Assembly: GCA_024244665.1 (NCBI GenBank) | Contig: JAAEOI010000021.1 | Location: forward strand, 1-5,414 | DNA: 5,414 bases | Reading direction: 5' to 3' | Origin: Bacteroidota bacterium | GTDB lineage: Bacteria > Bacteroidota > Bacteroidia > Bacteroidales > GCA-2748055 | In this document: positions 1 to 5,414 of the stretch, piece after piece | Numbering within the stretch: position 1 is the first letter of the stretch | Layout: each line of letters begins with the position of its first letter | The notes under the pieces: model-generated | Seen by the model: the letters and a program-made list of their open reading frames with translations, nothing else | The model's database searches: none | Told to the model about the DNA's origin: nothing | Translations under genes and position numbers: made by a program

Positions 1-1842
1 GAAGGGAATTCCCTGCATCTTGCATACGTCGATCTTTTCTGCTAAAAGTTTCAGGGGTTCAATGGCAGCCTGCAGCTGGTCGTTTGCCTCCGGTGGCTGG
101 GAATCAAGGATGCCCGATGCCCTGACCTGCGCGTGGATGATGGGATCATTCAGAGCCGCAATGACCACCGGCAGGGCTTCCTTGTAATGCCTCCGGTTGA
201 AGAGCCCTTCCACGGCGCTCAGGCGCACACTGACCGATTCATCCTGCAGGGCAGCCTTCAGTCCGCCGATCACGACCTCATCACCGGACTGGCATACCGC
301 CAGTCCCAGCACGGCCCAGAAACGGATGGCCGCATCAGGATCTTTGGCCCTGACCAGCAACTCCGGTATGGCCGCTTCACCCTGGTACATCAGATCCGCT
401 GTTTCAAGGATCCTCTCGTAATTCTCCAGCTCCTGCCCCACATTCCACTGAGGCTTTTTCCCCTCTGAACGCTTCATCATCTCTGCCTCTTCAAGGATCC
501 CCAGATCGCGGGACTCAATCATCCAGTTATGAAGTACCAGGCGCATCCGTTCCAGCACCGGTTCATATTCCGGATTTCCTGCCAGGTTATTGATCATGTG
601 CGGATCATTCTCAGAGTCGTAAAGCTCCTCTATGGGTTTAAATCGCATGGCGGGCATTTCCATGTCCCCGGTCAGTTTCCCTATTCGGGCAAGTTCTACC
701 CATTTTTGCAGAACCGGAGCACCAAATTCGTAGTCTTCATGGGGCTTGTATGGCAAATGAGGAAAAAAATTGCGGTGATAGCGATAGCGCTCATCACGAA
801 CCGTGCGTATCATTTCAAAGCGGCTGTCAAGCCTGCCGCGTGCAGCAAAAACATATTCCCTTTTCTCGGCCCTGCTTTTACAGAGCAGAGGTATGCCATC
901 CATGAATTCCGGTGTCTCCACACCGGCCAATGCCAGGGTGCTTGGCCCGATATCGATCAGTGAGATCAGCTCGTCTTTCACCGAGCCGGGTTTTCCAGGA
1001 GCCAGGTGCTTTAATTTTTCAGGAAATCGCACAATCAACGGAACGTGCGTGCCCTGTTCCCACACTGTATGTTTACCCCTGATCATACCCACACCATGAT
1101 CTGCCCAGACAAAAACAATGGTATTCTCCAAGAGTCCGTCCTCCTTTAACTGCTCAATGATCTCCCCTGTACGGTAATCCACCTGGGTTACCGCATCGTA
1201 ATAACGGGACCAGGCCTTTCGGAACTCCGGCACATCCGGATGATAGGGAGGAATCGGCGCCTTGTCCGGATCGTGAAAATCTTCTTCTTGTAACCTGTTT
1301 AAGCGCTTTTCGACAATCACATCCTCCGGGATCTTGGTGATGCTGGAATGGCATTCCCCGAAGTCAAATTTTGCCAGGAAAGGTTGATCCTTGTCAGGAC
1401 GATTCCGCCAATGGGCCTCTTTACTCCGCTCCTCCCAGGGATCAATTGGAAGGTTATAGTCGGTTTTTGCATTGTTGCTGGTATAGTAACCGGCTTCCTG
1501 CATCAGGATCGGGATCATGGTCAGAAAATCCGGACCTGTACGGTGGCTCCGGTGATGGATCGTCCCCAGCGAGGTAGGGTACATCCCTGTGATCACCCCT
1601 GAACGGGAGGGCGAGCACACCGGGGCCACCGAATAGGCCTTTTCGTAGCGGATACCTTCCGCGGCAAGCCGGTCAAATACCGGAGTTTTCGCATACTCAT
1701 CTCCGTAACATCCCATCATGGGTGTGATGTCCTCCAGCACTATCCAGACAATGTTGGGACGTTCGCTGGCAGGGGTTTCAGTTTTGCAGCCAAAAAGCAA
1801 TACCATGCCGGCAATTAGAGCCGGTAGATACAGGTTTCTCAT
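1..1842 (-). CDS. Lipoprotein sulfatase, heparan N-sulfatase (SGSH)-like, with C-terminal HEAT-like repeats; 3' end beyond window
   Basis: The frame is open from the ATG at 1842 to the window edge, giving 614 residues with no stop, so the C-terminus is missing. Seen: residues 1-19 form a lipoprotein signal ending L-F-G-C with Cys19 as the lipidation site, so the enzyme is probably membrane-anchored outside the cytoplasm. The alkaline-phosphatase-like sulfatase fold follows. Metal-site residues are Glu37-Asp38, in place of the usual Asp-Asp. C76-S-P-S-R80 is the formylglycine motif, whose Cys is oxidised by a maturase. Other likely active-site residues are Lys126 in N-N-A-K-T-D, His165, Asp248-His249-Gly250 and Lys257 in R-G-K-H. 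The segment E-L-Y-D-S-E-N-D-P marks the end of the catalytic domain. Residues 485-580 are HEAT-like helices. Known: this layout matches bacterial proteins usually annotated as heparan N-sulfatase, but related proteins act on other polysaccharides, so the substrate is open. It is the last visible gene of the operon, 28 bp after the hydrolase. The sulfatase call is very secure, the SGSH-like subgroup fairly so. Confidence 0.95.
   Translation of the reverse strand, partial: MRNLYLPALIAGMVLLFGCKTETPASERPNIVWIVLEDITPMMGCYGDEYAKTPVFDRLAAEGIRYEKAYSVAPVCSPSRSGVITGMYPTSLGTIHHRSHRTGPDFLTMIPILMQEAGYYTSNNAKTDYNLPIDPWEERSKEAHWRNRPDKDQPFLAKFDFGECHSSITKIPEDVIVEKRLNRLQEEDFHDPDKAPIPPYHPDVPEFRKAWSRYYDAVTQVDYRTGEIIEQLKEDGLLENTIVFVWADHGVGMIRGKHTVWEQGTHVPLIVRFPEKLKHLAPGKPGSVKDELISLIDIGPSTLALAGVETPEFMDGIPLLCKSRAEKREYVFAARGRLDSRFEMIRTVRDERYRYHRNFFPHLPYKPHEDYEFGAPVLQKWVELARIGKLTGDMEMPAMRFKPIEELYDSENDPHMINNLAGNPEYEPVLERMRLVLHNWMIESRDLGILEEAEMMKRSEGKKPQWNVGQELENYERILETADLMYQGEAAIPELLVRAKDPDAAIRFWAVLGLAVCQSGDEVVIGGLKAALQDESVSVRLSAVEGLFNRRHYKEALPVVIAALNDPIIHAQVRASGILDSQPPEANDQLQAAIEPLKLLAEKIDVCKMQGIPF
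103..390 (-). other. HEAT-like helical repeats at the C-terminus of the left sulfatase
   Basis: Residues 485-580 of the left sulfatase show three successive helix-pair units of about 30-35 residues. Each has an Ala/Leu-rich helix followed by a D-P or D-E turn: A-K-D-P-D-A-A-I-R, then L-Q-D-E-S-V-S-V-R-L-S-A, then L-N-D-P-I-I-H-A-Q-V-R-A. The D-x-x-x-x-V/I-R-x-x-A pattern is typical of HEAT/PBS-lyase-like repeats. Such tails are common on SGSH-like sulfatases of Bacteroidota and Planctomycetota and probably serve in packing, oligomerisation or partner binding. The assignment rests on pattern reading by eye. Confidence 0.7.
1603..1617 (-). other. Formylglycine (sulfatase) motif C-S-P-S-R
   Basis: Codons 76-80 of the left sulfatase encode C-S-P-S-R followed by S-G-V-I-T-G, the canonical type I sulfatase signature C-x-P/A-x-R. 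Cys76 would become C-alpha-formylglycine, the catalytic nucleophile. Conversion needs an FGE or an anSME-type radical SAM maturase encoded elsewhere in the genome, since none is in this window. Confidence 0.95.
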
Positions 1843-1870
1843 TTTTCAATAATTTTAGCTTGATATCCTT
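1843..1870 (-). promoter_or_regulatory. 28-bp spacer and A-rich translation leader before the left sulfatase
   Basis: This is the only gap of more than one base in the window. Read on the coding strand, it ends in an A/T-rich stretch (TAAAATTATTGAAAA) directly before the ATG. The only purine-rich block resembling a Shine-Dalgarno sequence (AAGGA) lies more than 20 bases upstream of the start, too far for normal use. An A-rich leader without a Shine-Dalgarno sequence is typical of Bacteroidota. I see no hairpin and no recognisable promoter here, so the gene is most likely read through from the hydrolase upstream. Confidence 0.45.
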
Positions 1871-3304
1871 CTATTTCCTAATTCTCTGAATTCGTACGGC
1901 GATGTCATCCTTGTAATCCGGACCAACGAGCGTCAGAGCACCTCCTTCGTGGGTGATATCTTCTGCTTTATCTAAATTTCCGTTGAGCGTATTCACCCAT
2001 TCATCCTGGTAGCGGCCTGCAGGCAGATCGAGCATCAATCTTGCCTTTGTTCCACCGTAAATATACATGGCATAGGCTTCCCCTTTTTCTGCCAGCACAT
2101 GAACCGCATCAGCGCTTGCCGACCAGCTCACATCGGAGGCATCAGGCTTCATACAGACAAAGTCGAATCCTTCCATAAAGTCTTTGAGTATCCGCAATTG
2201 CTTCCGCACCTTATCCATCTTTCCGTCCTGGCCCCAGGATTTGCTACCTCGGGGATCTTCAACCGAAAAGGAATAGTCCAGGTTGTTGTAGATCGCTCCC
2301 CCATCCAGCATATGAGTCCACGCCCAACGGCGATAGTCGAAGGTTGTCTGATCTGTGCCCCGGGGTTTCCCTGTTGGCGAGGTTTCGTCCAGGGCACTTA
2401 ACCGGCCAAGCCCGTGATTTTCCCGTACCGAGGTATTGACCGCTCCCGGATGATAATTAAAAATCTTCACAGCCGGATGAACCGGTGTAAAAACCGACTG
2501 TATGTTCTGGGCTATCAGGTGCTGGTGCGTGAATTCCATTTCTGCATCCAGGATGATCTCTGCGATTGTCCGCTGCCACTCCACATCCACGCCATAGGCT
2601 TCATTGCATATCTCGTAATATAGATTGTCCGCATCCCTGAGTTCAGCTACCACCCTGTGGACAAAGGCTTCCTGCAGTCTGAGCAAATCAGGATGGGCCA
2701 GGACCTCACGCCCGAAGGGATCAAAAGCCCTGGTTACATCACCCCCCAGATCCAGATGGTTGACATTGTTGTCGGAATTGAAAGGTGAAAGCTCCCACTG
2801 TGAGGGAAAATAGTAGGGACAGAAAAAAGTATACTCCACAACAATGCCCTGTCGGCCTGCCTCTGTAACGAAATCCTTCAGGCGTGCAAAATACCCGTCG
2901 TTCAGTTTAGTCAGATCGAATTTGTTGCCGCCATTGGCATAGCCGGGTTTATCGCTGCGGGCGAATGGACAGAGCAGATCTCCCGGATCGGGGGCCAGCG
3001 GATTGTTCTCGATATCAAAATCTCCCTCTGCTTCGCAATACACTCCGCTGAAAATGCGTGTCAGGTTCAAACCTACGGATTGAAGCTCATCCAGATAGGT
3101 GACGTAATCGAAATGGGTATTCATCACAGCCCCGTAGTGTTCGCCGGAAGTAACCAGCACAGTCGGTTTGCCGCGCCAGAGCAGGTAGCGGGGATTATCC
3201 GGATGCAGACTAATGGGTTCGTAAGCTTTGCTGTCTGCAGCAGTCATGGCAACTGACAAAAACATCATGGCAATGGTAAGCAGGATGGTGATGCTGATTC
3301 TCAT
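1871..3304 (-). CDS. Secreted TIM-barrel (clan GH-A-like) glycoside hydrolase with C-terminal beta-sandwich
   Basis: The protein is 477 residues and starts at the ATG at 3304, one base after the stop of the upstream sulfatase; the stop is TAG. Seen: residues 1-23 are a Sec signal peptide (Arg2, hydrophobic core 4-20, cleavage likely after A22-A23), and no lipobox Cys is present, so the product is probably periplasmic or secreted. Residues 28-380 fit a beta/alpha barrel. Arg83 in N-L-T-R-I-F follows an early strand. Asn234-Glu235 in E-I-C-N-E-A is the classic GH-A acid/base pair. His285 lies in F-N-Y-H-P. Glu307 in A-L-D-E-T is the candidate nucleophile, and Y-N-N-L-D-Y-S-F at 339-346 is a late-barrel block. 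Residues 383-475 resemble the small beta-sandwich often labelled putative collagen-binding domain, ending in D-D-I-A-V-R-I. Inference: a retaining glycosidase acting on the glycan desulfated by its neighbours. I cannot name the CAZy family or substrate; GH5-like and DUF4038-like labels are the likely automatic annotations. Confidence 0.85.
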   Translation of the reverse strand: MRISITILLTIAMMFLSVAMTAADSKAYEPISLHPDNPRYLLWRGKPTVLVTSGEHYGAVMNTHFDYVTYLDELQSVGLNLTRIFSGVYCEAEGDFDIENNPLAPDPGDLLCPFARSDKPGYANGGNKFDLTKLNDGYFARLKDFVTEAGRQGIVVEYTFFCPYYFPSQWELSPFNSDNNVNHLDLGGDVTRAFDPFGREVLAHPDLLRLQEAFVHRVVAELRDADNLYYEICNEAYGVDVEWQRTIAEIILDAEMEFTHQHLIAQNIQSVFTPVHPAVKIFNYHPGAVNTSVRENHGLGRLSALDETSPTGKPRGTDQTTFDYRRWAWTHMLDGGAIYNNLDYSFSVEDPRGSKSWGQDGKMDKVRKQLRILKDFMEGFDFVCMKPDASDVSWSASADAVHVLAEKGEAYAMYIYGGTKARLMLDLPAGRYQDEWVNTLNGNLDKAEDITHEGGALTLVGPDYKDDIAVRIQRIRK

Positions 3305-3305
3305 G

Positions 3306-5414
3306 CTACTTAGCTGTTAGTGCCCAGTTCACTGTACCCATTGTGATGAGCTGTACCTGCCCCTTATCGTCTACCAGGTAATGAATAGGCACAATACTCT
3401 CCCCTATCTGAACATAACTGTCCATCTTAACTTCACCACCCTCAACAGGGACATCAATCCTGCCCTTATAACTCAGGGTTTGGTTAGGGCGAAGTGCAGA
3501 ATCATCGAGCATATCAAACACCAGTGGGGCTTCTTTAATGCTTCCGGAGGCGAGAAGTGGCAAAAGTGCCCAACGATGGATCAGTGGATTTGAAGTCGTC
3601 ATCTGCCGATTCCACGACTTTGTCTTGACATTTATGGTTTTCCCGGCCCACAGACCCTCTTCAATGAAATTAACATGATCCCTGTCCTCTACCTGAGACT
3701 CCAGCGTCCATTGAGTTGTGGTATTATTCTCACCTGACAACTTCATACTTGTCTTGACTGTACTGCCGGGGGCAGCAACTGTTCCTCTGCCGTCGCGCGT
3801 TTCAATGGTCCTGCATTGCCCATTATCGAAGCTTACATCCAAAGAACCCATGGGGGCGTTTTTTGACTTTTCAGCAGCACCCATCCAGGCAACCAGTTCG
3901 TAATGTGCTGTAAAATCGCCCTGCATATTTTTTCCTGACAATGGAGAGAAGGTCGATAGATACCCGGTAACCGGCTCAATTGCGTTGGGTTCTACATATG
4001 AATTTACAAGGGAGCGATCAATCATCTTTCTTGTTTTACCTTGCGCAGTCTGGTCAACAGTTGCAGGTCCAATTCCTTTCTTAATGTTGTTATAATAATT
4101 CAAATAAACTTCATGTTCCCTGTCCTTATTCTCAGGCTCAAAAACCTCAATCTTATTTAAGTATTCGGAAAGAAACTCCTCATGCCTGGCAAACACTTCC
4201 TTGCCCTCAGGCCTGGACGAAAGATTATTCATCTCCAGGGGGTCATTTTTCAGATCGTAGATCTGCGTTGGCTTGCCATCGCAATAGAGAATCGTCTTGT
4301 ACTGTTTGTCTCGTACTGCCACCCGTCCTGTACCAAGGAAGGATTCACCCACAATATATTCACGCCAATCATCAACTTTCTCTCCTTCTGCAATCGGACG
4401 CAAACTCTTGCCAACTGTCATATCCGGCAGCATGGGAACTTCTGCATAATCACAGATTGTTGCTGCCATATCCACACCAATTGAAAGGTGCTCAACATCA
4501 TGCACACCCTTCAAGGCCTTGCCAGGGTCAACAATGATTGTCGGTACCCGCCAACTTTCTTCTTCCATAAATCCTTTGCTAACCTTTCCGTGAAACCCCA
4601 GTCCGTCACCATGATCTGAGGTGAAAATCACCACAGTATTATCGGCAAATCGCGAATTTATCAGCGCATCGTAAAGACTGGCTATCTCAGCATCCACCAT
4701 TTCAACCCAACGATAATAGGTGTAAATGTAATAGCGCCAGTCAAGTTCCGTCCAGTCACCGGTAAATCCCCAGGGTTTCTCAGGCTTTACCCAGTTCTCG
4801 GGTAGCGGAGGCAACTGGTCTTCAATCTCCCCGGCAAAACCTAACTTGCCCTGACCGCCTGCAGCACCGCACGAGTAACAACAATCGTGCGGGTTGAGGA
4901 ATCCTGCATTCAAAAAGAAGGGTTCATCACCGGAGTAGTTTTCAAGGAATCCCATACACGCACGCGCTACGCTTCCGTCAATATATTCCCCTTTGCCCAT
5001 TGGCTTACCGTAAAGCAAATCAAAGCTCTTGGTCACATCCCTGCCATTCACATGCCACTTGCCGGAGTAAGCAGATTTATAGTTGCCGTGCTTGGTGAGC
5101 CACTGGCCGAGGTCTGGAATGTCCTGACGTAGTTTATTTTTGTTGGTAGGCATGCCTGTTTCGACCGATGTAAGCCCGGTGTACCAACATGCCCGAGCCG
5201 GACAACATTGAGGCATTGAGGCGTAGCTGGCACGAAATGAATAGCCATCTTCGGCTATCTTGTCCATTCCAGGAGTTTTTACATTGGCGTTGCCATAGGC
5301 AGACATAGCCTCCCAGTGCATCTGATCCACATGGATAAAAAGTATGTTGGGGCGCTCTTTAAGCGAAGAAAAAAAAAAGAAAAAAACACCAATCTGAAAC
5401 AAGAATAAAGTTAC
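3306..5414 (-). CDS. Exported sulfatase with a long unassigned C-terminal region; 5' end beyond window
   Basis: The first in-frame start codon in view is a TTG at 5402 (698 residues, numbered from there). The frame stays open to the window edge and reads V-T-L-F before that TTG, continuing a hydrophobic segment, so the true start probably lies just outside. Residues up to about 13 look like a signal-peptide core. Catalytic landmarks are Asp26-Gln27 (metal-site pair, Gln in place of the second Asp), C66-C-P-A-R70 (formylglycine motif), G-K115-W-H117, His172 in N-P-H-D, Asp263-His264-Gly265, Lys273 and Lys276, and the block E-E-E-S-W-R-V-P at 280-287. I-Y-D-L-K-N-D-P-L-E-M-N-N-L marks the end of the catalytic domain. 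About 280 further residues have no domain I recognise. The role is removal of sulfate from a carbohydrate outside the cytoplasm; the substrate is unknown. It is the first visible gene of the operon, and its TAG stop is one base before the hydrolase ATG, which suggests translational coupling. Sampled lines are richer in A/T than the left sulfatase. Confidence 0.95.
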   Translation of the reverse strand, partial: VTLFLFQIGVFFFFFSSLKERPNILFIHVDQMHWEAMSAYGNANVKTPGMDKIAEDGYSFRASYASMPQCCPARACWYTGLTSVETGMPTNKNKLRQDIPDLGQWLTKHGNYKSAYSGKWHVNGRDVTKSFDLLYGKPMGKGEYIDGSVARACMGFLENYSGDEPFFLNAGFLNPHDCCYSCGAAGGQGKLGFAGEIEDQLPPLPENWVKPEKPWGFTGDWTELDWRYYIYTYYRWVEMVDAEIASLYDALINSRFADNTVVIFTSDHGDGLGFHGKVSKGFMEEESWRVPTIIVDPGKALKGVHDVEHLSIGVDMAATICDYAEVPMLPDMTVGKSLRPIAEGEKVDDWREYIVGESFLGTGRVAVRDKQYKTILYCDGKPTQIYDLKNDPLEMNNLSSRPEGKEVFARHEEFLSEYLNKIEVFEPENKDREHEVYLNYYNNIKKGIGPATVDQTAQGKTRKMIDRSLVNSYVEPNAIEPVTGYLSTFSPLSGKNMQGDFTAHYELVAWMGAAEKSKNAPMGSLDVSFDNGQCRTIETRDGRGTVAAPGSTVKTSMKLSGENNTTTQWTLESQVEDRDHVNFIEEGLWAGKTINVKTKSWNRQMTTSNPLIHRWALLPLLASGSIKEAPLVFDMLDDSALRPNQTLSYKGRIDVPVEGGEVKMDSYVQIGESIVPIHYLVDDKGQVQLITMGTVNWALTAK
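3309..4145 (-). other. Unassigned C-terminal extension of the right sulfatase (about 280 residues)
   Basis: Residues 420-698 lie beyond the point where sulfatases of this type normally end. The first part (about 420-480) is polar and charged, probably a linker or helices. From about 485 onward the sequence alternates polar and hydrophobic residues in beta-strand style, for example around G-R-I-D-V-P-V, V-K-M-D-S-Y-V-Q-I and Q-V-Q-L-I-T-M-G. There is a central hydrophobic patch, H-R-W-A-L-L-P-L-L-A, near residue 610. The strand pattern resembles a lipocalin/LolA/DUF3108-style curved sheet, but this is an impression only. It could be a glycan-binding or lipid-handling module. The function is not known to me. 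Confidence 0.5.
5193..5207 (-). other. Formylglycine (sulfatase) motif C-C-P-A-R
   Basis: Codons 66-70 (numbered from the TTG at 5402) encode C-C-P-A-R followed by A-C-W-Y-T-G, matching the type I sulfatase signature C-x-P/A-x-R. Cys66 is the residue expected to become formylglycine. Cys67 occupies the variable x position, and Cys72 follows close behind. The motif lies in the expected place, about 40 residues after the first metal-binding Asp. Confidence 0.93.
5358..5414 (-). other. Signal-peptide region encoded by a T-rich homopolymer tract at the window edge
   Basis: On the coding strand a run of seven T, one C and ten T (5386 to 5369) encodes Val and five consecutive Phe residues. With the upstream in-frame codons (Val-Thr-Leu-Phe before the TTG at 5402) this makes a continuous hydrophobic core, followed by S-S-L-K-E-R and then the first strand of the sulfatase. 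It fits an N-terminal export signal whose Met lies outside the window. The cleavage site is not clear, as no A-x-A is seen. Runs of this length are prone to indels in sequencing and in replication. Confidence 0.6.

Noticed and set aside
133..963. Plus-strand open frames at 133-468 and 529-963 opposite the left sulfatase
   Set aside because: They lie entirely inside the sulfatase coding region, have low-complexity or unpatterned translations with no domain or signal, and lack plausible leaders. They are antisense shadows of a GC-rich gene.
1154..1602. Short open frames at 1154-1354 (minus) and 1348-1602 (plus)
   Set aside because: The sulfatase frame runs continuously through this region with recognisable motifs on both sides, and these frames encode nothing coherent.
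1843..1870. Terminator or separate promoter between the hydrolase and the left sulfatase
   Set aside because: The 28 bases contain no inverted repeat with a T tail and no recognisable Bacteroidota -7/-33 elements.
2099..2813. Open frames inside the hydrolase, both strands
   Set aside because: They overlap the conserved barrel and C-terminal domain of the hydrolase, and their translations show no family features.
4182..4537. Plus-strand frames of about 90-100 codons opposite the right sulfatase
   Set aside because: They are antisense to a well-supported catalytic domain. The apparent His/Cys richness comes from complementing the sulfatase codons and does not form a spaced metal-binding motif.
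5400..5402. TTG as the true start of the right sulfatase
   Set aside because: It is only the first permitted start codon in view. The frame is open and hydrophobic upstream to the window edge, there is no leader before it, and starting there would cut a signal peptide in half.

Overview
The window carries three genes, all on the minus strand and packed end to end. In order of transcription (right to left) they are a sulfatase (5414 to 3306, its 5' end running off the window), a secreted TIM-barrel glycoside hydrolase (3304 to 1871), and a second sulfatase with a lipoprotein signal (1842 to 1, its 3' end running off the window). The gaps are 1 bp and 28 bp, so this looks like a fragment of one operon. 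Nothing on the plus strand is convincing, and I see no RNA gene, mobile element or CRISPR array.

The likely host is a Bacteroidota bacterium, probably marine, sediment- or gut-associated. The signs are an extracytoplasmic sulfatase/hydrolase cluster, a lipoprotein-anchored enzyme, GC content near 50 % and no strong Shine-Dalgarno sequences, with an A-rich leader before the one start that has a leader. Planctomycetota, Verrucomicrobiota and Kiritimatiellota carry similar clusters and cannot be excluded. There is no SusC/SusD pair, regulator or rRNA in view to settle this.

The probable job is breakdown of a sulfated polysaccharide or glycoconjugate outside the cytoplasm. Two different formylglycine-type sulfatases would remove sulfate esters or N-sulfates, and the hydrolase would cut a glycosidic bond. 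The two sulfatases differ in active-site sequence (C-S-P-S-R against C-C-P-A-R), metal-site pair (Glu-Asp against Asp-Gln) and C-terminal architecture (HEAT-like helices against a beta-rich extension). They therefore probably act on different sulfate positions. The substrate cannot be read from the sequence.

The points most worth a second look are the roughly 280-residue unrecognised C-terminal part of the right-hand sulfatase, the hydrolase whose exact CAZy family I cannot assign, and the T-rich homopolymer tract encoding the signal peptide of the first gene at the window edge.
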